Assembly (NCBI GenBank): GCA_020633435.1
Contig: JACKDP010000008.1
Coordinates: 248,001 to 312,000 of the forward strand
Reading direction: 5' to 3'
DNA: 64,000 bases
Source: Myxococcales bacterium
GTDB taxonomy: Bacteria; Myxococcota_A; Bradymonadia; UBA7976; UBA1532
Under the pieces are notes generated by a model. It saw nothing but the letters and a program-made list of their open reading frames with translations, ran no database searches and was not told where the DNA came from. Below are positions 38,627 through 55,364 of the stretch, one piece after another. The translations under genes were made by a program, and so were the position numbers. The stretch's first letter is position 1. Each line of letters begins with the position of its first letter.

Positions 38627-42838
<4,212 letters not shown>

Positions 42839-42848
42839 CGGCTCATCC

Positions 42849-42896
42849 GGGCCTCCAGCACCCCCCGCTGGAGGCCCGCCCACACCCCTGGCGGGC
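42849..42896 (+). terminator. terminator-like hairpin after giant gene 2, with an overlapping alternative hairpin
   Basis: Eleven perfect base pairs, GGGCCTCCAGC (42849-42859) with GCTGGAGGCCC (42867-42877), loop ACCCCCC, starting 10 bp after the stop. A second hairpin GCCCGCC (42874-42880) / GGCGGGC (42890-42896) shares its 5' arm with the 3' end of the first, so the two are mutually exclusive. No U-tract follows. Confidence 0.6.
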
Positions 42897-43064
42897 CCCT
42901 TCCGGACGTTTTCTCACAAAACCGACATAGGTAAGAGTCCCCATTTACAGGGGATTTCGCGTATCCTTGCGCATGACCTGCGACTTGGTGTTCAAAGCTG
43001 GTTGTGATCGTCGGCTGGACCGACGTGTGTTTCGGTGGCGCGGGAGCGCCGAGAAGGAGAGTGC
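42897..43064 (+). promoter_or_regulatory. leader/promoter region of giant gene 3
   Basis: Lower GC than its surroundings (CACAAAACCGACATAGGTAA and CCATTTACAGGGG). It has an inverted repeat TCCCC/GGGGA around ATTTACA (42938-42954). A hairpin GGCGC-GGGA-GCGCC (43037-43050) has a GNRA-type loop and sits just before the AAGGAG ribosome binding site. The promoter hexamers could not be fixed with confidence. Confidence 0.45.
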
Positions 43065-46769
<3,705 letters not shown>

Positions 46770-46771
46770 TC

Positions 46772-46789
46772 GGCGCCCGCCGCGGCGCC
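46772..46789 (+). terminator. possible terminator after giant gene 3
   Basis: GGCGCC (46772-46777) and GGCGCC (46784-46789) form a 6-bp stem with a CGCCGC loop two bases after the stop codon. There is no U-tract, and such stems are frequent in GC-rich DNA, so confidence is limited. Confidence 0.35.
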
Positions 46790-46866
46790 TCGCGCGCCGC
46801 GGCCCCCCTCCCCGCCTCACCATCACCCGCCCGCCCCATTGAGGGCCTCCGGCGAGATGCCATAGA

Positions 46867-46889
46867 CTCCTGGCCACACTCGCCAGGAG
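46867..46889 (+). promoter_or_regulatory. hairpin sequestering the ribosome binding site of the thioredoxin-like lipoprotein
   Basis: CTCCTGGC (46867-46874) pairs perfectly over 8 bp with GCCAGGAG (46882-46889) around a 7-base loop CACACTC. The AGGAG of the 3' arm is the only Shine-Dalgarno for the ATG at 46897, and CTCCT in the 5' arm is its exact complement. This is the arrangement of an RNA thermometer or other translational switch. Confidence 0.55.
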
Positions 46890-46896
46890 CCTCACC

Positions 46897-48219
46897 ATGC
46901 GCATGTGGCTGGTGCTGACGCTTTGCCTCGGGGCCTGCGATGACGGGGGCACCCGCCCCGCCACGGCGGACGCCCGACTCCAGGACGCAGCGCCGCCCGA
47001 CGCCTCGCCGCCCGACGCCGCGCCGCCCGACGCCAAGCCCCCGATCGCCCTCGCCCTGGAGGCCCCCGCGGCCCTCGTCGCGGGCGAACGCGTGGCCTTC
47101 CGCCTGACGGCCCGCTTCGCTGACGGCGCCACCCGAGACGCCACGGCCGACGCGACCTGGGCCGCCGACAACTCCGATATCATTGACTTTTCCGGCGGAC
47201 CCAGCGACGCCGCCCTGCCCTACGGCGGCGCCACGATCGTCCGCGCGACGCTCGGCGGCCAGACCGTGGAGCAGGCCGTCACGGTGACGTGCCCCTACCC
47301 CCGCTTCACCGCCAGCATCCGCTACCAGGAGGCCCTGGCCCCCGTGCGCTGGGCCAACGCCTACCGCGAGGACGGCACCCAGGCCCCCTTCGACTTCCGC
47401 GCCGCGAGCTGCGCGGCCGAGTACCAGGACGTCACCGCCTTCTTCCTCATCGCCAACGCCGAGTGGTGTGGGCCCTGCATCCGCGAGATCAACCGCGTGG
47501 GCCGCAAGGCGCAGGCGCTGCGGGAGGCCGGCGGCCTCGTCGTCTACGTCGTCATCCAGAACCTCGACTACGGCCTGGCCACCGGCGAGGTGGCCTTCCG
47601 CCACATCAACCGCCTCGTCGGCGACGACAGCCCCGGGGTCACCGTGGGCGGCCTCGACGCCGAGCCCCAGGGCGTCTTCGACAACCCCGCCATCATCGAC
47701 ACGTTCCCGACGTCGTTCGTCGTCCGCAAGCGCGACATGGTGGTCGTGGGCGACTCCCGCGTCTCCGGCGAGCTCGACCGCTACTTCCTCAGCATGCTGG
47801 CCGACCTGGACGCCGACTGGTCCAACCCCGAGGCCATCGCGGGGCTGCCCTTCGACAGCCAGTGCCTGCCCGGCGAGGAGGAGGCGGGCGAGCCCAACGA
47901 CCTGCCCGAGCAGGCCACCCCCATCGGCTTCGGGGTGCACCGCGGCGGCGTCTGCGCCCCCGAGCCCGACTACTACCGCATCGAAGAGGCGGGCGACTGG
48001 ACGCTGCAGCTCGCCTACGACCCCCGCGAGGTCGACATGGCGATGGCGCCCTGGGACGACGCGGCCGGCGCCATCCTGGAGGTCGACGGCGTGCGCGTCA
48101 TCGCCCACGAGGGCGCCGGCCTGGAGACGCTCAGCGGCACTGGCCCCGCCACCATCCTCGTCGGCTACTACGAGGAGAGCTCGGGGGACTACACCCTGAC
48201 CCTGGCGCCGGCCCCGTAG
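46897..48219 (+). CDS. thioredoxin-domain lipoprotein with PPC-like C-terminal domain
   Basis: A 440-residue lipoprotein. Lipobox CLGAC (Cys14), then a PPDA-repeat linker (DAAPPDASPPDAAPPDA). Residues about 48-135 form an Ig-like/BIG-type beta domain (ALEAPAALVAGERVAFRLTA). Residues about 150-300 form a thioredoxin fold with the redox pair in AEWCGPC (Cys191, Cys194) and the conserved cis-Pro region DTFPTSFVV. Residues about 325-440 resemble a pre-peptidase C-terminal domain (GEPNDLPEQATPI, PDYYRIEEAG, GDYTLTL). It probably acts as a surface or periplasmic thiol:disulfide protein. ATG 46897; its ribosome binding site is in a hairpin. Convergent with the next operon, 12 bp between stops. Confidence 0.82.
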   Translation: MRMWLVLTLCLGACDDGGTRPATADARLQDAAPPDASPPDAAPPDAKPPIALALEAPAALVAGERVAFRLTARFADGATRDATADATWAADNSDIIDFSGGPSDAALPYGGATIVRATLGGQTVEQAVTVTCPYPRFTASIRYQEALAPVRWANAYREDGTQAPFDFRAASCAAEYQDVTAFFLIANAEWCGPCIREINRVGRKAQALREAGGLVVYVVIQNLDYGLATGEVAFRHINRLVGDDSPGVTVGGLDAEPQGVFDNPAIIDTFPTSFVVRKRDMVVVGDSRVSGELDRYFLSMLADLDADWSNPEAIAGLPFDSQCLPGEEEAGEPNDLPEQATPIGFGVHRGGVCAPEPDYYRIEEAGDWTLQLAYDPREVDMAMAPWDDAAGAILEVDGVRVIAHEGAGLETLSGTGPATILVGYYEESSGDYTLTLAPAP

Positions 48220-48231
48220 GCCCGGCCGACC

Positions 48232-48741
48232 TCAGCGCACCTGCACCGTCACGACCCGCCCGGGCACCTCGCCCTGCCGCCAGCGGCCGATCCAGGACGC
48301 CGCCGAGCCGCCGCCCACCGTGGCCAGGGTGACGAGCCGCCAGGCGCCCGGCGCGAGCCGCGGCCCCGGCTTGCCGACCACCTGCCAGGCGTCCTTGCCG
48401 GCCACTGGCACCGGCGCCGCCTCCTCCGTCGGGGGCAGGAACCAGACGGGCTCGTCGTCGGCGCCCAGGGCGAAGGCCACGACGCCCACCGGCCGGGGCA
48501 GCGTGTGGTGGACGCGCACGCCCAGCCGCGCCGTCGCCGCGGCCTCGCCGCCGTCGGCCAGCACGGCGTCCGCCTCCGCGGGCGCGAAGCCCACCTCGAC
48601 GCGCCGCGCAAGCTCATCGGGGGTCGGCACCCGCTGGCGCGCCACGACGAAGGCCCAGCCGGCCGCCACGAAGGCGAGCCCGCCGACCCAGAGGGCGACG
48701 CGCCGCGAGAACGGGTGCAGCGTGGAAGAGTGCCGGTTCAC
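48232..48741 (-). CDS. single-TM protein of unknown function
   Basis: A 169-residue protein with one N-terminal TM helix (VALWVGGLAFVAAGWAFVV) and an extracytoplasmic beta-rich domain (VRVHHTLPRPVGVVAFALGADDEP, WRLVTLATVGGG). This is similar in layout to the outer part of the anti-sigma-like protein at 21515, but without an N-terminal cytoplasmic domain. GTG 48741 begins one base after the stop of the nucleotidase gene, making it the last gene of a six-gene minus-strand operon. No motif identifies a function. Confidence 0.55.
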   Translation of the reverse strand: MNRHSSTLHPFSRRVALWVGGLAFVAAGWAFVVARQRVPTPDELARRVEVGFAPAEADAVLADGGEAAATARLGVRVHHTLPRPVGVVAFALGADDEPVWFLPPTEEAAPVPVAGKDAWQVVGKPGPRLAPGAWRLVTLATVGGGSAASWIGRWRQGEVPGRVVTVQVR

Positions 48742-48742
48742 G

Positions 48743-49297
48743 TCAGCCAGCGAGCTTCTCCAGTCGCTGGCGCAGGCGACCGACCGGGTCGGCCACCGCG
48801 CCCAGGTGGTTCCAGGGCTGCGGGAAGAGCAGCGCCTCGCCCCCGGCCGCCTTGAACCGGGAGACGAACCGCTCGTTGTCGTCGATGAGCACCACCCCGG
48901 GCCGGGCCAGCAGCTCCTTGCGCGGCGTGAGCGCGAAGTCCCGCATCCGCGGGTGCACATGCTGGTAGAGCCAGGCCATCTTGCCGGCGGCCGACGCGGG
49001 GCTGCGCGAGGGCGACGAGCAGATGTGCCAGGGCAGGCCCGTGCTCTCCAGCCAGCCCAGCAGCCCGCCGAACCAGGGATAGGGCGCGAGGCCCTCCCAG
49101 AAGGCCGTGCCCTCGGCGTCGATGCGCCGCCAGAAGACGTCGAGCGTCATCCCGAGCACCGCGTCCACATGGGCCTCGCCCCGCGGCCAACCCTGCAGAA
49201 CTGCTTGGGAATCTCGCCCGTGCACCCGGCAGGCGCCGCCGATGAAGTCGGCCAGCACGCCATCCATGTCCACGAGGAGCGTGTGGGGCCGCGTCAA
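48743..49297 (-). CDS. HAD-type 5'(3')-deoxyribonucleotidase-like phosphatase
   Basis: A 184-residue cytoplasmic HAD protein. The motif LLVDMDGVLADFIGG (DxDGVxAD) and the later WHICSSPS, Lys-containing helix and VVLIDDNERFV match the NT5C / 5'-nucleotidase type C group, which dephosphorylates (deoxy)nucleoside monophosphates. The start is TTG at 49297, overlapping the upstream membrane-protein stop as TTGA. No ATG or GTG precedes the nucleophile motif, and a G-run gives a ribosome binding site. The same TTGA junction recurs two genes upstream. Confidence 0.78.
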   Translation of the reverse strand: MTRPHTLLVDMDGVLADFIGGACRVHGRDSQAVLQGWPRGEAHVDAVLGMTLDVFWRRIDAEGTAFWEGLAPYPWFGGLLGWLESTGLPWHICSSPSRSPASAAGKMAWLYQHVHPRMRDFALTPRKELLARPGVVLIDDNERFVSRFKAAGGEALLFPQPWNHLGAVADPVGRLRQRLEKLAG

Positions 49298-50142
49298 AAC
49301 AGCCCCCCGGCCAGGGGCACCATGAGCGCCCGGCTCGACACCTCGGGCGCCTCGCCGTCGTCCCAGTCCCGCGTCAGGTACCAGGCCGTCGCGATGCCCG
49401 CGGGGATGCCCACGGCCACCGCCCCCAGGTACCACGACTGCAGGTGCTCCTCGGGCCCCCACAGCATGAACAGCGCCGCCGGCCCCGCCAGCCCGCCGGC
49501 CAGCGCGCCCAGGTCGAGCATCCGCGCCCGGCTGTCCGAGATGATGACGCGGCTCGCGATCCACGAGCCCGCCAGCAGCCCGGCGTCGGCCACCAGCGCG
49601 GGCCAGGTGAGGTACGGGCCCGACTGATCGGCGTGGAACGCCCCCAGCACGACGGCGGTCTCGGCGCCGCTCCAGGTGGCCACCGTGTTCATGAGCCCGA
49701 CCTGCCCCGGCGTGCGATCCACGTTGGCCGCCAGCAGGATGCCGAGGGCCTGCCCCGACCAGCCCGACACCAGGCTGGCCCAGAGGGCGTCCTCGCCGTC
49801 GCCGCCGTAGCCGCTCGTCAGCATCGTGCCGTTGAGCAGCGCCCAGATGAGGCTGCTGTTGACGATGCGCGCCTGGGCCTCGTTGACGCCGTACTCCTCC
49901 GTCACCCACCAGCCGGCCCCCAGGGTGAGGCCCGTGGTGAGGAGGGTGAGCCCCGCCCCCGCGGCCACCCCCGCGTCGCCGCTCGGCAGCAGGTCGTGCT
50001 CGTCCAGCAGCCAGCTCAGGGCGATGCCCTCGTAGAAGCCGAACGCCGTCGTGAAGATGAGCGCCTCCGCCCGGCCGGCCTTCGCGGGCGCGGCGGCCGC
50101 CGGGGCCGCCAGGCAGAGCAGCAGCGCGAGCGACCTCACCAT
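49294..50142 (-). CDS. polytopic membrane protein, tandem paralogue A
   Basis: A 282-residue protein with a signal peptide (LALLLCLAAPAAAAP) and about seven Gly/Ala-rich hydrophobic segments. Three internal repeats are visible with the pattern (G/A)QxxLxN/D...LWA...G. They are NEAQARIVNSSLIWALLNG, TPGQVGLMNTVATWSGAE and the ALVADAGLLAGSW segment. It is similar along its length to the protein encoded immediately upstream. No enzyme motif. ATG 50142, or GTG 50139 giving a GTGA overlap with the upstream stop; both are compatible. It may form an outer-membrane or inner-membrane complex with its neighbour. Confidence 0.6.
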   Translation of the reverse strand: MVRSLALLLCLAAPAAAAPAKAGRAEALIFTTAFGFYEGIALSWLLDEHDLLPSGDAGVAAGAGLTLLTTGLTLGAGWWVTEEYGVNEAQARIVNSSLIWALLNGTMLTSGYGGDGEDALWASLVSGWSGQALGILLAANVDRTPGQVGLMNTVATWSGAETAVVLGAFHADQSGPYLTWPALVADAGLLAGSWIASRVIISDSRARMLDLGALAGGLAGPAALFMLWGPEEHLQSWYLGAVAVGIPAGIATAWYLTRDWDDGEAPEVSSRALMVPLAGGLF

Positions 50143-50983
50143 GTCCCGGCCCACAGCGGCATCGTGACCGCCGCCTTCCGCGCCGCGCGCCGCTTGGGCG
50201 TCGCCGCCCGATCCGCGTCCCCGTCGTCGAAGCCCGCGGCCTCCAGGGCGATCCACGCCCCCCCGGCCATGCCCAGCAGCGTGAGCCCGGTGGCGATCTC
50301 CTCGGTGTCCGTGCCCACGCCGATCATCACCCCCAGCAGCCCGCCGCCCAGGCCCCCGGCCAGCAGGCCGGCGTCCAGGTACAGCACCTGCTCCCGCGAC
50401 GGGTCATAGGCGTGGGCCAGGCCGATGCCCGCCCCCAGCCCCAGCAGGTTCAGCACCAGCAGGTCGCGCGGCAGGTGCTCGCCCGAGCCCAGGTGGAAGG
50501 TGTAGCCGAAGAGCAGGCCGGCCGGCATGGCCCACAAGCCCCCGGAGTTGACCAGCGACACATGCCCCGGGCTCGGATCGAAGCCCTGGTGGGCCGCCAG
50601 CAGCGCCCCGCCCGCGGCCAGGGCCGTCACCCCGAACGTGAGCCAGGCCGTCTCCTCACCGAGGGCGTCCAGCTCGCCGCAGAGCAGCACCCAGTCCAGC
50701 GCCGCCCAGAGGCCCGCCCCCTCCGCCAGCCGCACCTGGCCGACCGAGAGGTCCAGGCTGTCGACGAGCTGCAGCCCCGCGAACAGCCCGCCCGCCGTCG
50801 TCCCCGCCGACACCCAGGCCGCCGGCCGCGCCGACAGATCCAGCTCGATGCTCGACCAGACGCCCAGCGCCAGGCCGTAGAAGGCGCCCGCCGACGCCAT
50901 CTCCACCTCGGCGGTGTGGGCGTCCTCGGCGTGCGCCCCGCCCGCCATGGCCAGCGTGGTCGCCACGGCGACGGCGGTGGATC

Positions 50984-50987
<4 letters not shown>
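50136..50987 (-). CDS. polytopic membrane protein, tandem paralogue B
   Basis: A 283-residue relative of the following gene product. Signal peptide (AVAVATTLAMAGGAHA), then repeats LSVGQVRLAEGAGLWAALD, PSPGHVSLVNSGGLWAMPAG and PSREQVLYLDAGLLAGGLG separated by hydrophobic segments. The C-terminus is charged (PKRRAARKAA). The likely start is TTG 50987, which overlaps the LeuA-like gene stop as TTGA and leaves a normal signal peptide; no ATG or GTG is available near the signal. Function unknown. Its place in a thiolase/acyl-transfer operon may be the best clue. Confidence 0.6.
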
Positions 50988-52221
<1,234 letters not shown>

Positions 52222-52225
<4 letters not shown>

Positions 52226-53433
52226 AGCGCCTCCACCACGATGGCGATGCCCTGGCCGCCGCCGATGCAGGCGCTGCCCAGGCCATACCGGCCCCCGCGG
52301 CGGCGCAGCTCGTAGAGCACATGGGCCATGATGCGCGCCCCGCTGGCCCCGAGGGGGTGGCCGAGGGCGATGGCGCCGCCGTTCACGTTCGTCTTCTCGC
52401 GGGGCAGCTCCAGGGCCTTCTCCACCGCCAGGTACTGGGGCGCGAAGGCCTCGTTGACCTCGATGACGTCCAGGTCGCCGATGCCCAGGCCGGCCCGCTC
52501 CAGCGCGATGCGCGACGCCGGGACCGGGCCGATGCCCATGATGCTCGGGTCGCAGCCGCTCACGCCCCACTGCACCAGCCGCCCGAGGGGCGTCAGGCCG
52601 CGGGTGGCGGCGAAGTCCATCGTGCTCATCACCAGGGCCGCCGCGCCGTCGCAGATGCCGCTCGCGTTGCCCGCGGTGACCGTGCCGTCCTTCTTGAAGA
52701 CGGGCTTGAGGCCCGCGAGGCCCTCGGCCGTGGCCGTCCGGGGGTGCTCGTCGCGGTCGAACATCGTCACGCCCTTGCGGCTCTTGAGCTCGATGGGGGC
52801 GATCTCGTCGGCGAAGTGGCCCGCCGCCTGGGCCGCCGCCCACGCCTGCTGGCTGCGCAGGGCGTAGGCGTCGCAGTCCTCGCGGCTGATGCCGTACTTC
52901 TCGGCCAGGTTCTCGGCCGTCATGGCCATCGGCAGGCCGGTGAAGGAGTCGGTCAGGCACTCCCAGAGGGTGTCCTCGAGCTTGGGCGAGGCGCCGAAGC
53001 GGAAGCCCGAGCGCCCGCCGCGCACGACGTGGGGGGCCTGGGTCATCGACTCGGTGCCGCCCACCAGCACGGCGTCGGCGTCGCCCACCAGGATCTCGCG
53101 GGCGCCGGCCGTGATGGCCTCGAAGCCCGAGCCGCAGAGGCGGTTGATGGTGACGGCGGGCACCCGCTGGGGCAGCCCCGACCGCAGGCCCACGTGGCGC
53201 GCCAGGTAGATGGCGTCGGCCGAAGTCTGCAGCACGTTGCCGAAGACGACGTGGTCGATGGCCTCGGGCTCCACGCCGCTCTGCGCCAGGGCCGCCTGGG
53301 CCGCGTGCACGCCCAGATCCGTGGCGGAGAAGCCCGAGAGGGCGCCGCTGAAGGTGCCGAAAGCGGTGCGCTTCGCGGCGAGGAAGACGATATCCTGGGA
53401 GAGGGGCTTCTTGCTCACGGGGACGGACTCCAT
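52222..53433 (-). CDS. acetyl-CoA acetyltransferase (thiolase)
   Basis: A 403-residue thiolase that condenses two acetyl-CoA or cleaves acetoacetyl/3-ketoacyl-CoA. The nucleophilic Cys100 is in NRLCGSGFEA. NEAFAPQ, GGAIALGHPLGASGAR (His359) and SACIGGGQG (Cys389) supply the remaining active-site residues. The biosynthetic thiolase II pattern fits better than FadA. ATG 53433 is chosen; an in-frame GTG at 53418 has the better ribosome binding site (GGAG). First gene of the minus operon, divergent from the ATP-grasp-like gene with 70 bp between starts. Confidence 0.93.
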
Positions 53434-53503
53434 CGGGCTCGGGTTCGACGCGAGTAGTCTAGCGGGCTCGGGCCGCCCACGAAACACACGCGAGCACCGC
53501 ACC

Positions 53504-54892
53504 ATGACCGACGCCTCCTGGTACCGCGACCTCATCGCCGGCCGCGTCGCCGGCCGCCCGTGGATCTGCGCCACCGACGTCGTCGTCAGCGCCGCCGCGG
53601 CCGCCGTGCAGCTCCTCGACCTGGGCGCCGAGCGCGTCCTGGCCATCGGCGGCAGCCGCGGCACCGGCGATCTACCCGACGCCGCCGCCATCCCGCAGAT
53701 CCTGCTCGGCACCCAAGGCGACGACATGATGGGCGCCATCCGGGCCTCCGAGGCGGCCCTCGCCGCCGTGCCCCCCGACGTGCAGGCCCGCATCGACGCC
53801 TTCGATCCGGCCGGCGAGGCCCGCGTCATCACCGCCCTCTTCTCCAGCGGCGCCCCCGTCGGCGGCCGGGCCGTCTACGGCGCCCGCCCCGCCGCCTGGC
53901 AGGCCCTCGAAGACAAGACCGTCATCGACGCCTTCTGGGACGCCGCCGGGGTGGACCGGGCCCCCTTCGCCGTCGTCGCCCCCGCCGACCTGCCCGGGGC
54001 CGCCGCCGCCCTCGACCGGGGCGCCGGCACCGTCTGGTCGGGCGACGCCCGCGAGGGCTTCAACGGCGGCGCGTCGTACCTGCGCTGGGTGCAGAACGAC
54101 GCGCAAGCCCTGGACGCGAAAGCCTTTTTCTCGGCCCACTGCGACCGCGTCCGCGTCATGCCGTTCCTGGAGGGCGTGCCCTGCAGCATCCACGGCATCG
54201 CGTTGCCCGGGCACGTCGTGGCCCTGCGCCCCTGCGAGATGGTCGTGTTCCGGGTGCCCGGTCAGCCCCACTTCGCCTACGCCTCGGCCGCCACGTTCTG
54301 GGATCCGCCGGCCGTTCACCGCGACGCCATGCGCGCCATCGCCCGCCGCGTCGGCGCCCACCTGCAGGCCACCGTCGGCTACCGCGGCGCCTTCACCGTC
54401 GATGGCGTCCTCACCCGCGACGGCTTCCTGCCCACCGAGCTCAACCCGCGCTTCGGCGCCGGCCTCGGGGCCATCGCCGCCGGCCTGCCCGACCTGCCGC
54501 TGTACCTGCTGCACCTGGCCATCGCCGAGGGCGAGCCCTGGGACTTCCGGCCCCACGATCTGGAGGCCCTGCTGCTCGACGCCGCCGACCGGGAGCGGCG
54601 CGGCACCGGCCACCGCCTCGTCCCGACGCCCATCACCACCTCCGAGACGCTCGACGTCGTGCGCGACGCGGCCGGCTGGCGCCCCGTCCAGGGCGACGAG
54701 CCCGCCCACGCCCGCCTGAGCCTGGGCCCCAGCGCCATCGGCGGGTTCCTGCGGGCGGCCCTGGTGCCGGCGCACACGCCCGTCGGCCCCCCGGTCGCGC
54801 CGCGCCTGGCCGAGCTTTTGACCTACGGCGGCGCCCACTGGGGCATCGACCTCGGGCCCCTGGAGGCCGCCACCGACGTCACCGCCGGCTGA
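53504..54892 (+). CDS. ATP-grasp-like protein of unknown specificity
   Basis: A 462-residue cytoplasmic protein. The N-terminal half has a Rossmann-like preATP-grasp region (RVLAIGGSRGTGDLP). The second half matches ATP-grasp ligases in pattern: the KTVIDAFWDAAGV lid-region Lys, CSIHGIALPGHVVAL, and the metal/phosphate motif FTVDGVLTRDGFLPTELNPRFG, where E-x-N-x-R binds Mg-ATP. Such enzymes form amide, peptide or thioester bonds. The substrate is unknown; none of the standard families (CarB, DdlB, PurD, RimK) fits. It converges on the DUF1801 gene with only 3 bp between stops. Confidence 0.65.
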   Translation: MTDASWYRDLIAGRVAGRPWICATDVVVSAAAAAVQLLDLGAERVLAIGGSRGTGDLPDAAAIPQILLGTQGDDMMGAIRASEAALAAVPPDVQARIDAFDPAGEARVITALFSSGAPVGGRAVYGARPAAWQALEDKTVIDAFWDAAGVDRAPFAVVAPADLPGAAAALDRGAGTVWSGDAREGFNGGASYLRWVQNDAQALDAKAFFSAHCDRVRVMPFLEGVPCSIHGIALPGHVVALRPCEMVVFRVPGQPHFAYASAATFWDPPAVHRDAMRAIARRVGAHLQATVGYRGAFTVDGVLTRDGFLPTELNPRFGAGLGAIAAGLPDLPLYLLHLAIAEGEPWDFRPHDLEALLLDAADRERRGTGHRLVPTPITTSETLDVVRDAAGWRPVQGDEPAHARLSLGPSAIGGFLRAALVPAHTPVGPPVAPRLAELLTYGGAHWGIDLGPLEAATDVTAG

Positions 54893-54895
54893 GCC

Positions 54896-55255
54896 TCACA
54901 GCGACGCGCGGATCCACGCCACCAGCGCCGCGTGGGGCACCTCGGCGGCCGAGTTCACCTTCACGTGCCGCATGGACTTCCCGGTGCCCTCGAGCAGGCC
55001 GTCGGGGTCGTCGAGCCCGTCCCCCAGGGGCAGCCCGACGTTCACCCAGGCCCGCTGCGGCGCGACGTAGCAGACCTTCAGCTTGCCCACCCGGGCCCAG
55101 GGCAGGCGCCACGCCAGGATCCACTCGGCCGAGGGCGCCGCCTCCGCGACGGCCGCCTGCACGGCCTCCACCACCGCCCGCCGCTCGGGGGTCAGCCGGG
55201 CCACGAAGGCCTCCACCGTCTCGCCCGGCCGGGCCTTCAGCTCGTCATCCGCCAT
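54896..55255 (-). CDS. DUF1801 (YdhG-like) protein
   Basis: A 119-residue protein matching DUF1801: a helical start (VEAFVARLTPERRAVVEAVQ), then APSAEWILAWRLPWARVGKLKVCYVAPQ and VNVGLPLGDGL. This resembles the 'E-x-I-x-W-x-x-P-x-F' plus beta-sheet pattern of the frataxin-like YdhG fold. Biochemical function of the family is unclear. ATG 55255 has a perfect AGGAGG six bases upstream. Divergent from the TonB receptor gene. Confidence 0.75.
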   Translation of the reverse strand: MADDELKARPGETVEAFVARLTPERRAVVEAVQAAVAEAAPSAEWILAWRLPWARVGKLKVCYVAPQRAWVNVGLPLGDGLDDPDGLLEGTGKSMRHVKVNSAAEVPHAALVAWIRASL

Positions 55256-55364
55256 GGGCACCTCCTCGCCGCCATCCTGCCCCGGTGGCCGGCCGTCGAC
55301 AACGCCGCGGTGACACCTCGGGCCGCCCGCGGTGTTGCACCGCCGAACGACGCGGAGGCGGGCG

